Positions 52,007 to 60,742 of a stretch of DNA of 64,000 bases are shown piece after piece. Source of the DNA: Martinezella lusitana (lineage in GTDB: Bacteria > Pseudomonadota > Alphaproteobacteria > Rhizobiales > Rhizobiaceae); NCBI RefSeq assembly GCF_014207095.1, contig NZ_JACHBG010000002.1:310001-374000 (forward strand). Reading direction: 5' to 3'. The first letter of the stretch is position 1, and every line of letters begins with the position of its first letter. The notes below the pieces were generated by a model, which ran no database searches, was not told the DNA's origin, and saw only the letters and a list, made by a program, of their open reading frames with translations. The translations under genes were made by a program, and so were the position numbers.

Positions 52007-52018
52007 TTTAAGCTTAAA
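52007..52018. promoter_or_regulatory. Perfect palindrome TTTAAGCTTAAA upstream of the aminotransferase gene
   Basis: A 12-base perfect palindrome in an AT-rich block about 117 bases upstream of the aminotransferase start. With one further base on each side (GTTTAAGCTTAAAA) it matches the site at 30515-30528 at 12 of 14 positions. Confidence 0.5.
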
Positions 52019-52079
52019 AAGTCCGCATTCCTGCCCGAATCGACAGTGGCGTCAGCAAGAGGTAAGGCTTTGGAACAAA

Positions 52080-52862
52080 TCATTTTTCCTTCACCTCCAA
52101 ACTGCCGCTCGACTTCTTTGCATCGATGACGCCGGCGGCCATGCCGGCGCCGAGAAACATCGTATCGCTTGCGAGTATGAAGAAGCTTATGCCCGCTTCC
52201 GACCATGCAGCGACATCATCCGGCGACGGACGGAAAATACCGACCGTGCGACCCGCTGTGAGGGCTGCTTTGGTAATGGTGCGAATGGCGGCGTCAAGCT
52301 TGTCCTTGCCGGTTGGTCCCATCGCGTCGATTGAGACCGAGAGATCGCCGGGGCCGATGAAAATAAGATCGACACCAGCTACGGCGGCGATTTCAGCAAT
52401 GTTCGCAAGCCCTTCGGCGGTCTCCACCTGAATGGCAAGCACGAGCTCGGCATTGGCCTTGGCGAGGTAATCCGGAATGCGATAGCCGTAGGCTGCGGCC
52501 CGGCCCGGGCCGACGCCGCGGGCGCCGAGCGGGGGGTAACGCATGGCTTTGACGACGGCGCGCGCCTGCTCCGCCGTCGAAACGCGTGGGACGAGAACGC
52601 CCGCGGCCCCGGCATCCAATACGGCGGCGATATCTTCCGCCGCATGTCCCGGCACACGAACCATGGCGGGAACGCGATGGATATCGGCGGCCCGGATCAA
52701 ATCCTCGATGCGCTCGCGGCTGATCTGAGAGTGCTCCCAGTCGATGCAGAGGAAATCGACGCCGGAGGCTGCCGTTACTTCGATGGCTACCGGATGCGGA
52801 ATCGCGGCAAAGGTGCCGATAAGCAGCCTATGCTCGATGCAGTTCCCGCGGAAATCGCTCAT
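52080..52862 (-). CDS. HpcH/HpaI-family aldolase
   Basis: A 260-residue metal-dependent class II aldolase that cleaves 2-oxo-4-hydroxy acids to pyruvate and an aldehyde. Family segments are DFLCIDWEHSQIS (with the base His), MVRVPGHAAEDIAAVLDAGAAGVLVPRV, GPGRAAAYG, and the metal ligands in AIQVETAEGL and LIFIGPGDLSVS. The best-known members act on 4-hydroxy-2-oxo-heptanedioate from homoprotocatechuate; here it is surrounded by amino-acid genes. ATG 52862 has an excellent GGGAGG site ten bases upstream. It lies between the aminotransferase and the class V PLP enzyme genes on the same strand. Confidence 0.88.
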   Translation of the reverse strand: MSDFRGNCIEHRLLIGTFAAIPHPVAIEVTAASGVDFLCIDWEHSQISRERIEDLIRAADIHRVPAMVRVPGHAAEDIAAVLDAGAAGVLVPRVSTAEQARAVVKAMRYPPLGARGVGPGRAAAYGYRIPDYLAKANAELVLAIQVETAEGLANIAEIAAVAGVDLIFIGPGDLSVSIDAMGPTGKDKLDAAIRTITKAALTAGRTVGIFRPSPDDVAAWSEAGISFFILASDTMFLGAGMAAGVIDAKKSSGSLEVKEK

Positions 52863-53041
52863 CCTTTTCCTCCCACTTCAGCGGTCCACCCGACGACGGA
52901 TAGACCGAAACGACCTAGCTGCGAAGCGACATTCTGTTTCGAACCTCGGGTTGCTTGCGACGCGCTGCCGATCGGGTCGGCGGCGCGGAGGCATTGCGGT
53001 GGCGGGGTTGTTCGGGCGCCGCCACCGCTCACGGACACGGC

Positions 53042-54322
53042 TTACTTGCGCCGTGCCATGATCTTGGTCAGGACCGCATCGAAGCGGGCGATCTCCTCGA
53101 CCTTGTTGTAGTGCACGAGCGACACGCGGATAGCGCCCGTTTCCATCGAAAGACCCAGGCGTTTCATCAGGCGCGGTGCGAACATGTGGCCGTCGCGCAG
53201 GCCGATACGCTCCTTGCCCATCTCGCCAGCGAATTCCTGCGGCGTGATGCCCGGTATGTTGAAGCAGATTGTGGGAACGCGCTGTTCCAGCCGGTTTTCG
53301 TCGGAGATGCCATAAATAACGGCGCCGTGGCGCTTGAGAACGGCGATCATTTCGCGCGAGAGCATCAGCTCGTACTGGCGGATCGCGCCCATGGCGGCAG
53401 CGAGTGCTTGGCGGCGGCTATGCTCGCCATTTGGCAGGAAGCGACGGCCGAGGCCTTCGAGATATTTCACTGCGGCGTTCATGCCGGCGACGTTCTCATA
53501 GGTGAAGGTGCCGACCTCGATCTTGTAGGGCGGCACGTCCGGAATGAAGTCTTCCTTGAATGTGGGAAGCTTGACCAGCGCATCGTAGCGGCCCCAGAGG
53601 AAGCCCATGTGCGGTGAAAAATTCTTGTAGCCCGAGCAGACAAGATAATCGCAGCCCCAGGCCTGCACGTCGATCAGACCGTGCGGACCGTAGTGGACAC
53701 AATCGAGGAAGGTTTCGGCACCGGCTGCGGCCGCCAGCTTGCAGACGGCGGCGACATCGACGATCGTGCCGATGGAATGCGCGGTGACCGTGCAGGCGAC
53801 GAGGCGGGTCTTGTCGTTGAGCAGCGGCTTCAGATCTTCTACATGCAGCGTGCCGTCCTCGCGCATGCGCCACCATACGATCTTGGCACCGTCACCTTCC
53901 AGCGCCATCCAGGTGGCGATGTTGGCGTCGTGATCCATGTCGGTGACGACGATTTCGTTGCGCTCGCCGAGCAGCTTGGCGATGCCGAGGCTCACAAGGC
54001 GGATGAAGGAGGTGGCATTCTGGCCGAAGGAGATTTCTTCCGGGCGATAGGCGTTGACCAACATGGCGACGCTTTCGCGCGCCTCATCCAGATTGCGGTC
54101 GACGCCCTGGCTGTGCTGGTATTTCGCCATGCGCTGGACGTTGAAATCGATGAGATGGTTGGCAACCGCGTCGACCACCGCCTGAGGCACCTGTGCCCCG
54201 CCCGCATTGTCGAGAAAGACGAAGTCGCCGGCCTTCTGAATGGCCGGGAACATGGCGCGGACCTCGTCGACCGGGAAGCTGTTATGGCCGGCGAATTGCG
54301 ATGCGGAAGCGGCGGAGCTCAT
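53042..54322 (-). CDS. Class V aminotransferase-fold PLP enzyme (cysteine desulfurase-like)
   Basis: A 426-residue fold-type I PLP enzyme. The PLP Lys is in [18 protein letters not shown], preceded by [18 protein letters not shown] (Asp that contacts the pyridine ring) and [16 protein letters not shown]. The N-terminus [16 protein letters not shown] matches cysteine-desulfurase-like and isopenicillin-epimerase-like proteins. No active-site Cys loop typical of IscS or SufS is seen, so a role in sulfur supply is doubtful. It is first in the unit with the aldolase, behind the GntR gene. It could act on the same amino acid as the importer. Confidence 0.85.
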   Translation of the reverse strand: MSSAASASQFAGHNSFPVDEVRAMFPAIQKAGDFVFLDNAGGAQVPQAVVDAVANHLIDFNVQRMAKYQHSQGVDRNLDEARESVAMLVNAYRPEEISFGQNATSFIRLVSLGIAKLLGERNEIVVTDMDHDANIATWMALEGDGAKIVWWRMREDGTLHVEDLKPLLNDKTRLVACTVTAHSIGTIVDVAAVCKLAAAAGAETFLDCVHYGPHGLIDVQAWGCDYLVCSGYKNFSPHMGFLWGRYDALVKLPTFKEDFIPDVPPYKIEVGTFTYENVAGMNAAVKYLEGLGRRFLPNGEHSRRQALAAAMGAIRQYELMLSREMIAVLKRHGAVIYGISDENRLEQRVPTICFNIPGITPQEFAGEMGKERIGLRDGHMFAPRLMKRLGLSMETGAIRVSLVHYNKVEEIARFDAVLTKIMARRK

Positions 54323-54424
54323 GGGGATCTCGCTCTGGATGTTGGGATTGGAGCCTCTAATTTGATCATTTGATCACAAAATACTTTAAGGTTCAACCAA
54401 ATTTCTCAAACTCATTTTGGAAGC

Positions 54425-55147
54425 TTAGCGTCGGGCTGAGCCGGAACCCTTGCGCGGCTCGTCCTGAGTGGCCGGGCAGTAATCCTGCAGGATTTCATGG
54501 GTACGTCTGATATCGGCGACGACGCCATCCCGGGCAGCGGCGAAATCACCGGCCTTCAGCGCCTTGACGATCGCAACGTGCTCGCCGGCAGGGTCTAGCT
54601 GGCCGCTGCGCATCAGGGGTTCGACCGAAGCGGAAAGCATGCGCATATAAGGGCCGAAGCGCAGCCACAGGGTCTCGATCAGCTGCAGTAAGACCTCGGA
54701 GCCGGAGGCGCTGTAGATGGTGAAGTGGAACTGCTGGTTCTTGGCCATCAGGTCGTAGACATTGGCGCCGAGACCGATGACATGCTGTTCGCCGGCGATG
54801 CGTTCGAGCGTTGCGATGTCTGTCGGGGTGAGGTTCGGCAAGCCAAGTTCGGCGGCAAGGCCTTCCACTGCGATACGAGCACGGCAAAGATCGTCGAGCC
54901 GCGCGAGTGTCACGATCGGGATACGGGCCGAACCATTGGCGGCGACTTCGAGGGCATTTTCTGCCGCAAGCCGACGCAGGGCCTCGCGAACCGGCATGTT
55001 GCTGGTTCCGAAGGTTTCAGCAAGCGAGGCGATGGTCAGGGTTTGCCCGGGGTCGAAATTGCCGGCCATGAGCGCATTTCTCAGCTGTTGATAGACGCTC
55101 TCCTGGATCGTCGTTCTGGAGGACACCGGTTCCAGGGCTATGCGCAC
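54425..55147 (-). CDS. GntR-family transcriptional regulator (FCD/FadR subfamily)
   Basis: A 240-residue regulator: winged helix at residues 15-80 (SVYQQLRNALMAGNFDPGQTL; MPVREALRRLAAENAL) and a C-terminal FCD ligand-binding domain (about 100-225, with NQQFHFTIYSASGSEVL supplying His for metal). Start GTG 55147 is preceded by AGAGGAAG; a longer frame from a TTG at 55222 is possible but less likely. It is upstream of, and on the same strand as, the class V enzyme, aldolase and aminotransferase genes, and probably controls them. Confidence 0.87.
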   Translation of the reverse strand: MRIALEPVSSRTTIQESVYQQLRNALMAGNFDPGQTLTIASLAETFGTSNMPVREALRRLAAENALEVAANGSARIPIVTLARLDDLCRARIAVEGLAAELGLPNLTPTDIATLERIAGEQHVIGLGANVYDLMAKNQQFHFTIYSASGSEVLLQLIETLWLRFGPYMRMLSASVEPLMRSGQLDPAGEHVAIVKALKAGDFAAARDGVVADIRRTHEILQDYCPATQDEPRKGSGSARR

Positions 55148-55228
55148 GCTTGCTTCCTCTCCGCTTCTGGGGACTCGTTCATGGTAGAACGAAGGGCGTG
55201 CGAAAGGAAAGGGGCATCGCAACTGCGA

Positions 55229-56176
55229 TCAGGCTTCCTCCGTTTCCCAGCTTGTTTCATCGGCCGCATCCGCCTTCGCCGGAGCCTTCCGTAGCCCCAG
55301 GCCAACGCCGATAAGGGCCAAGGCGCCGCCGATGGCATGATAGGAATGCAGTTCCTCGCCAAGGAGTGCCCAGGCCAAGGCCGCAACGATGATCGGCAGG
55401 AGATTGATCAACAGCGAGGCACGGCCGGCTCCGAGTTTGTGAATGCCGATCATCCAGCACAAGGGAGCGATAAGAGAGGTCGGTATCGCGGCATAGAGAA
55501 TGAGCGGCAGGTTTGCCGCCGTCACCGGCGAGATATCGCCCATCAGGAAGACAGGGATCAGCAGCACAGTCGAGAAGGCGATCTGCCAGAAGAGCTGTTG
55601 CCACATCGAGAGCGGCATTGCCCAACGCCTCAGCATGACACCATAGAGCGCATTTGAGAGAACGGCGATGATCATCAGGCCGTCGCCGATGTGAAAGCCG
55701 CCGTTGATCAGGATCATCGGATCGCCGCGGGATGTCAGATAGACGAGCCCGATCAGTGAAATGCCGCCACCCGCGAGGCTTGCCACCGTAAGCCTTTCAC
55801 CCGCCAAGAGGCCGGCAAGCACGGTCGACAGCAGCGGCATAAGGGCGACCATCACGCCCATATTGACTGCCGAGGTCGTTTTCGCCGCCTCGTAGGCGAG
55901 GCTCTGGTAGATCACCATGCCAAGGGCGCCGAGCGTGGCGAGTTTCAGCCAATGGTCGCGCAACGCAGCTCTATTGCGCCAGGCCGCGCGGCCGACGAAA
56001 GGCAGGAGCACGACGAAGGCAAGCAGCCAGCGATAGAACGAGATGGAGCCGGGTGAAATGACGCCCGCCGACGCCTTGGTGACCACAGTATTGCCGGACC
56101 AGATCAACACGGTCAGCAGCGGCGCCAGGCCGGCGGCGCTCACGATGGATGCGGAGGAGTTCGGCTGATTGCTCAT
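55229..56176 (-). CDS. EamA/DMT-family transporter
   Basis: A 315-residue inner-membrane protein with ten predicted helices in two EamA repeats (LAPLLTVLIWSGNTVVTKASAG; the second begins GGFHIGDGLMIIAVLSNALYGVML). DMT transporters of this sort commonly export amino acids or other small metabolites. ATG 56176 was chosen because it lies at the expected distance before helix 1. It is divergent from the AraC gene at 56315 with a 138-base gap, the usual arrangement in which the AraC protein controls the transporter. Confidence 0.86.
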   Translation of the reverse strand: MSNQPNSSASIVSAAGLAPLLTVLIWSGNTVVTKASAGVISPGSISFYRWLLAFVVLLPFVGRAAWRNRAALRDHWLKLATLGALGMVIYQSLAYEAAKTTSAVNMGVMVALMPLLSTVLAGLLAGERLTVASLAGGGISLIGLVYLTSRGDPMILINGGFHIGDGLMIIAVLSNALYGVMLRRWAMPLSMWQQLFWQIAFSTVLLIPVFLMGDISPVTAANLPLILYAAIPTSLIAPLCWMIGIHKLGAGRASLLINLLPIIVAALAWALLGEELHSYHAIGGALALIGVGLGLRKAPAKADAADETSWETEEA

Positions 56177-56314
56177 GGGATTGATCTCTCGATGTCGTTC
56201 TAACTTCAATGGGTATGAAGAGGGCGAACACGCTATGCCGGCGCGATGATCTTCTACTGCCTGTCTGAATTATGGTATATAACGAAGATAGGACAACAGT
56301 AGTGAGATGAGGAC

Positions 56315-57076
56315 ATGAGAAATCGGCTCCCGCGCATTCAGGGCGATCCACCAAATCCGGTTTCTTTTCGAACCGAGAACTACGAGGGCGGCACCATCAT
56401 CCCCAAGAAGAGCCAGCCCTGGGGAGAGCTCAACTACGCCATAACCGGCGTTGCGGAGTTCGATATCGAGGGCGTGCGCTATCTGTCGCCGCCGCACTAT
56501 GCCATCTGGCTGCCACCCGAGACGATGCACGGCGTCGGGATGCAGCACGATCTGCGCTATGCGACCGTCTACGTTGAGCGCGCTCTTTGCGCAGATCTCC
56601 CGGCTCAGACGTCCACGCTCAGCATCAGTCCATTGCTGAAGGCAATACTGGCGGATTTTGCGGCGCGCGACGTCACCATGCCCGAAACGGCTGAGGATCT
56701 GAGGCTTGTGCAGGTGCTGGTCGACCAGATTCGTCTCGCGCCGCGCTGCGAAAGCTATCTTCCGCTGTCCGACGATGCTCTGCTCGGCCCGGTGCTCGCA
56801 GCCCTGCAAGCCGATCCCGGGGACCGGCATTCGCTCAGCGAATGGGCGCGCAGGGTGGGCACCACCGAGCGCACCCTGTCGCGCCGATGCCAGGACGATC
56901 TCGGCCTTTCCTTCAACGAATGGCGCCAACGTCTGAAGCTGGTCGCGGCGTTGTCGCTGATCGAAGCCGGCGAGCCGGTGCAGCGGATCGCATCGCGGCT
57001 GGGCTACAGCAATGCTTCCGCCTTTATCGCCATGTTTCGTCGGCTGACGGGAACGAGTCCGACGCAGATGCGATAA
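56315..57076 (+). CDS. AraC-family transcriptional regulator
   Basis: A 253-residue regulator. The N-terminal cupin-like domain (EGGTIIPKKSQPWGELNYAITG; WLPPETMHG) senses a ligand, and residues about 155-250 form two helix-turn-helix units (SLSEWARRVGTTERTLSRRCQDD; PVQRIASRLGYSNASAFIAMFRRLTG). This layout resembles regulators that control a divergent EamA or MFS gene, such as NimR. ATG 56315 follows GATGAGG. Its stop is six bases from the end of the convergent sigma-factor gene. Confidence 0.88.
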   Translation: MRNRLPRIQGDPPNPVSFRTENYEGGTIIPKKSQPWGELNYAITGVAEFDIEGVRYLSPPHYAIWLPPETMHGVGMQHDLRYATVYVERALCADLPAQTSTLSISPLLKAILADFAARDVTMPETAEDLRLVQVLVDQIRLAPRCESYLPLSDDALLGPVLAALQADPGDRHSLSEWARRVGTTERTLSRRCQDDLGLSFNEWRQRLKLVAALSLIEAGEPVQRIASRLGYSNASAFIAMFRRLTGTSPTQMR

Positions 57077-57081
57077 CGTGC

Positions 57082-57966
57082 TCATGGCTCGATCAGCACG
57101 ATGTCGAGCGCGCGCAGCCGTTCCGGATCAGCCATCGCATCGACAGCCGTGACCAGATTGTCCTCATTGAGGGTGAAGCGGAGCGCGATGCGCAATTGTC
57201 CACCAATGATCACGACGGCGCCTACAGCGCCATCGATAACGGCTGCTCGCGCCGCCTGCGCGCGGCCATTGAAGGTCGCGGCAATGGCAGAGCGCCCCTG
57301 AAGTTCGCCGACAGACCCCATTCGAGCTGCAACTGCGTCGGGACGGAAGAGCGCTTCGGGATCGAGTACGGCCAGTAGCGCCTGCAGGTCGCCAACACGG
57401 GAGGCTGTCAGAAAGGCGTCGACCACGTGGCGCTGCCGGGTGAGATCGGCCTCCGTCGTCGATGGCGTATCCTGCACGCGCCGGCGGGCACGGCTCGCAA
57501 GCTGGCGGGTTGCGACCGTGGTGCGTCCCAGAATCGGGGCGATGTCGTCGAAAGAGACGTCGAACATGTCGTGCAGAACAAAGGCGAGCCGTTCGGCGGG
57601 ATTGAGTTTTTCCAGCACCACCAGGAGGGCGAGACCGACGGAATCGGCCAGCAGGGCATCCTGTTCCGGATCGGTGCCGTTTCCGGCTTCATGCACCACC
57701 ATTGGCTCTGGAACATGGATGGTCAGCGGTTCTTCGCGACGGGATTTGCGGGTGCGCAGCAAATCGAGGCAGATGCGTGCCGTGACCGTCGTCAGCCAGC
57801 CGCTGAGATTTTCGATATGAGATGTGTCGCTTCTGACCAGGCGCAGCCATGTTTCCTGCACGGCATCCTCGGCCTCCGTGCGTGAGCCGAGCATGCGATA
57901 GGCAACGGCGCGCAAGTGCGGCCGGTTCGCCTCGAATTTTTCCGCCTGCCACTTTTTTTCGTCCAT
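57082..57966 (-). CDS. ECF sigma factor with C-terminal SnoaL-like domain (ECF41 type)
   Basis: A 294-residue ECF sigma factor. Region 2 is RPHLRAVAYRMLGSRTEAEDAVQETWLRL (about residues 15-43) and region 4 is NPAERLAFVLHDMFDVSFDDIAPILGRTT (about 121-150). A SnoaL-like domain follows from about 185 to 294; the DGPGG and NPDK motifs of the canonical ECF41 linker and tail are not seen in exact form. ECF41 sigma factors lack an anti-sigma gene and use this domain for control; they commonly sit beside a carboxymuconolactone decarboxylase, as here at 58100. ATG 57966 follows AAGGAA. Confidence 0.87.
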   Translation of the reverse strand: MDEKKWQAEKFEANRPHLRAVAYRMLGSRTEAEDAVQETWLRLVRSDTSHIENLSGWLTTVTARICLDLLRTRKSRREEPLTIHVPEPMVVHEAGNGTDPEQDALLADSVGLALLVVLEKLNPAERLAFVLHDMFDVSFDDIAPILGRTTVATRQLASRARRRVQDTPSTTEADLTRQRHVVDAFLTASRVGDLQALLAVLDPEALFRPDAVAARMGSVGELQGRSAIAATFNGRAQAARAAVIDGAVGAVVIIGGQLRIALRFTLNEDNLVTAVDAMADPERLRALDIVLIEP

Positions 57967-57967
57967 C

Positions 57968-57994
57968 GGTCACATTCCTTCATCGTGTTCCGTC
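57968..57994 (+). promoter_or_regulatory. Candidate ECF41-type promoter for the CMD gene
   Basis: GGTCACA (57968-57974), 16 bases, then CGTC (57991-57994), reading toward the CMD-fold gene at 58100. The known ECF41 consensus is TGTCACA in the -35 region and CGTC in the -10 region, so six of seven bases and all four match. The -35 part lies just upstream of the sigma-factor start codon. Confidence 0.55.
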
Positions 57995-58099
57995 AGACCT
58001 ATGACGAACGACATCCGGCCGGTGTGACAACGGATCGGCGGGAAAGTGCATCGTCTGAACGAGAGCGGCAACAGCGCTCGCACAACAGAGGAAACAAAT

Positions 58100-58558
58100 A
58101 TGCAAGCTCGTATGAAGAACCCCGTCCTCGTCCTTCCCGAAACGCTGCAGGCGCTTCTGGCCGTCAGCAATTCCATTAAGGATCGCGGCCTGTCGGAAAA
58201 CACCATGGATCTCGTGCATCTGCGCGTCAGCCAGATCAACGGCTGCAGCGTCTGCACCGACATGGGCTTCCGCAAGTTGCAGAAGGCGGGCGAGACGATG
58301 GAGCGTATCGTCGGCGTCTCCGCTTGGCGTGAAATGCCATACTTCTCGGATGCTGAGCGTGCGGCCCTCGCGCTCGGCGAGGCCGTCACGCGGCTTGCAG
58401 ACCGGCCCGACGCCGTCACCGACGAGATCTGGAACGAAGCTATCAGGCACTACGACGAAAAGGCGCTCTCGGCTCTCATTGTTGCGATTGCGATCGACAA
58501 TGTCTGGAACCGGCTGAACTCGACGGTCCGCCAGCCTGCAGGCGCCTCCTGGAATTGA
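58100..58558 (+). CDS. Carboxymuconolactone decarboxylase/AhpD-family protein, ECF41 target
   Basis: A 152-residue CMD-fold protein with the redox motif NGCSVCTDMGF (CSVC at about 54-57; Cys-x-x-Cys). In AhpD a His follows three residues after the second Cys; here Gly-Phe occupies that zone, so the chemistry may differ. CMD proteins are the commonest neighbours of ECF41 sigma factors. ATG 58100 follows AGAGGAAAC; the frame also opens at 58046 but without a site. A terminator-like repeat follows. It likely acts in redox or hydroperoxide handling controlled by the divergent sigma factor. Confidence 0.85.
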   Translation: MQARMKNPVLVLPETLQALLAVSNSIKDRGLSENTMDLVHLRVSQINGCSVCTDMGFRKLQKAGETMERIVGVSAWREMPYFSDAERAALALGEAVTRLADRPDAVTDEIWNEAIRHYDEKALSALIVAIAIDNVWNRLNSTVRQPAGASWN

Positions 58559-58579
58559 AGAATGCCGGAGGATGCCGAT

Positions 58580-58612
58580 CCTTCTCCCCCGCGCAGGGGA
58601 GAAGGCAGTTTT
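58580..58612 (+). terminator. Terminator built from a RIME-like hairpin
   Basis: CCTTCTCCCC and GGGGAGAAGG pair across a CGCGCA loop, then CAGTTTTTT. The hairpin is the same motif as the internal hairpins of the long repeats at 14092 and 35921, here reduced to a single stem and used between convergent genes. Confidence 0.8.
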
Positions 58613-58613
58613 T

Positions 58614-59525
58614 TCAGGCTTCTCCGACCCGCGCGGTCACCAGCAATTTGGCCAGCCAGTCAACGAAAACGCGCACCTTGTTGCTGAGATGTCGGTTGGG
58701 CGGATAGACGATGTGCATGGGTATGACGGGTCGGGTCCAGCCGGCGAGGATGGGCACGAGGTCACCCTTGGCAAGCGCATCTCGCGCCATGAAGCTTGGC
58801 ACCTGCGCAATACCAAGACCGGTCAAAGCCGCCTGGATGTAGCTGCGTCCGTCATTCACCGAGAGAATGTAGCGCGGGCTGATCTCCAGGGATTCGTTGC
58901 CGCGTTCGAACAGGAAAGGAACCGTACGGCCGGTTTGTGCGCGAAAGTAGCTGACCGCGTGATGCTTGCTTTCCAGATCTTCCGGCCGTTCCGGGATGCC
59001 GTGCTTTTCTATGTAAAGCGGCGAGGCACAGGTGACGACATGCATTTCGCCAACGCGGCGGGCGATCAGCGACTGGTCGCTCGGCATGCCGGCGCGGAGC
59101 GCGCAGTCGACATTTTCGGCCAGATAATCGACAAGCCGGTCGCCGACGCCGAGGTCGATATGGATATCGGGATAGCGCTGGTGGAAGTCGCAGAGGGCCG
59201 GCATGACGATCCGCTCGGCAAAGGCGCCGGCCATTTCGACGCGCAGGCGGCCGCTCGGTAGGCTTTGCGAATTGCTGATGCTGCCGTCCAGTTCCTCGAT
59301 TTCGGAGAGGATCTGAATGGCGCGCTCATAATAGAGTGCGCCGTCGGTGGTCACCATGACGCGCCGGGTCGTGCGGTTCAGGAGCTTCGCGTGAAGATGG
59401 GCTTCGAGCGACTGGATGAGCGTCGTCACCGTTGCCTTCGGCATGGAAAGGGCGGCGGCTGCACGGGTGAAGTTGCCCGTCTCCACCACGCGCGCGAATG
59501 CCCGCATTGCTGATAATTGGTCCAT
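58614..59525 (-). CDS. LysR-family transcriptional regulator
   Basis: A 303-residue LTTR: winged helix MDQLSAMRAFARVVETGNF and MPKATVTTLIQSLEAHLHAKLL, then a substrate-binding domain about residues 90-295. I chose ATG 59525 because the homologue-like N-terminus begins there; the frame is open far upstream to 59735. It is divergent from the alpha/beta-hydrolase gene over 233 bases and the RND pump genes follow, so it probably controls these. Confidence 0.85.
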   Translation of the reverse strand: MDQLSAMRAFARVVETGNFTRAAAALSMPKATVTTLIQSLEAHLHAKLLNRTTRRVMVTTDGALYYERAIQILSEIEELDGSISNSQSLPSGRLRVEMAGAFAERIVMPALCDFHQRYPDIHIDLGVGDRLVDYLAENVDCALRAGMPSDQSLIARRVGEMHVVTCASPLYIEKHGIPERPEDLESKHHAVSYFRAQTGRTVPFLFERGNESLEISPRYILSVNDGRSYIQAALTGLGIAQVPSFMARDALAKGDLVPILAGWTRPVIPMHIVYPPNRHLSNKVRVFVDWLAKLLVTARVGEA

Positions 59526-59758
59526 TCCATGATGTCCCTCGACCACAAAATGAAGAGGTCGATTGTTTGTAATTGTGAATAGTCTGATCGAATATAGGCT
59601 ACTTATTCTCAGAACGGAATAACGATATGTTGTTTCTATGATTGTTGCAATGCGGCACGGGGCGCTCAAGACCGCATTATCGAGAATATGATTGCAAAGC
59701 GTGCTAGAGGACCGGCTTGGTTTAATCATGTTCATCCGAACAGATAGGATTTGGGTCG
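59526..59758. promoter_or_regulatory. Divergent LysR/hydrolase promoter region
   Basis: This 233-base AT-rich gap must hold the LysR autoregulatory site and the promoter of the hydrolase and efflux genes. I could not single out one T-N11-A box with confidence. Confidence 0.35.
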
Positions 59759-60571
59759 ATGAGTGCGCCGTGGAAAGATGTTGTGCTGGAAAACGTGCCT
59801 ACGGGGCCGGTGGCAGCTCGGATCTACAACGGTGAAGGTTTGAAGAAGGCGGCACCTCTCGTGCTTTATCTGCACGGCGGCGCTTTTCTGGATACCGATC
59901 ACGCGATCGATCGACCGGTGGCTTTGAGCCTCGCTGAGGCCGGCGCCATCGTCGTTGCGGCGGATTATACCAGCTGCAACCATAATGCTTTTCCGAAGGT
60001 GCTCGAATGCGCCTACGGGATTTTTGCCTACCTCAGCAACAAGCGGAACATGCTTGCGCTGGGTGGGGCGAAAAAATCGCTGCTTTTTGTCGCCGGTGAA
60101 GAATCGGGTGGCAATGTCGCAGCGGGTGTCGCTTTAAAGGCGCGCGATCAGATACCCGGCTCGTTGGACGGGCAGGTGTTGATATCGCCTTTACTTGATC
60201 CTTTCATGGGATCGAAATCTTTCCTCCAAGCGGAGGAAAGCGGCATGCGCGAGCGCTGGACGGAGGGTTGGAACCGTTACCTGGGTTTCCTGGGCGGTGT
60301 CTGTCATCCCTACGCGGCGCCTCGATACTGTTCGCGGCTTTCGGGCCTCGCGCCGGCATTGGTGCTCACGGCCGAGGACGACCCGCTCCGCGACGAGAGC
60401 ATGGAATACGGCAGCCGGCTGAAAGCGGCTGGCGTCCGTGTTCGCCAGCAAGTCCTTCCCGCCGGGACGGGCTGGCCCACTCTCTACGGCGGGCAGTCGA
60501 AAGACAGGCCTTCATGGCGGCAGGATGTGTGCTGTTGCTTCAAGAGCTTTGTCGAAGACGTGCAGGCTTAA
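59759..60571 (+). CDS. Alpha/beta-hydrolase-fold protein with degenerate active site
   Basis: A 270-residue protein of the HSL-like esterase branch. The oxyanion segment YLHGGAFL is present, and the acid Asp is in TAEDDPLRDES. The nucleophile elbow reads AGEESGGN instead of GDSAGG, which leaves the Ser but not the Gly two residues before it, and the usual catalytic His segment (MIHGF-like) is replaced by GTGWPTLYG. It may be a pseudoenzyme or binding protein. It lies upstream of an RND efflux pair, between these genes and a divergent LysR gene. ATG 59759 has a weak site. Confidence 0.8.
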   Translation: MSAPWKDVVLENVPTGPVAARIYNGEGLKKAAPLVLYLHGGAFLDTDHAIDRPVALSLAEAGAIVVAADYTSCNHNAFPKVLECAYGIFAYLSNKRNMLALGGAKKSLLFVAGEESGGNVAAGVALKARDQIPGSLDGQVLISPLLDPFMGSKSFLQAEESGMRERWTEGWNRYLGFLGGVCHPYAAPRYCSRLSGLAPALVLTAEDDPLRDESMEYGSRLKAAGVRVRQQVLPAGTGWPTLYGGQSKDRPSWRQDVCCCFKSFVEDVQA

Positions 60572-60742
60572 TCGACAATCAGCATCTCGGTCGCGAGGAA
60601 AGTCGCGGATTTGGACGGGATGTCGACGGTAAGACCGACGTGATTTCCGTGGTGACACACTGCGGCTCGCGCGCCTGACCGCATCGAGACGATAAGAATT
60701 TTCGGTCCCCAATCCCAAGAGGGGATCAAAGGAGAGACGAAC

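Noticed and set aside
53042..54322. Kynureninase identity for the class V PLP enzyme
   Set aside because: This would fit an anthranilate story, but the N-terminal and Lys-region motifs match cysteine-desulfurase-like proteins better than kynureninase, so I did not use it in the pathway.
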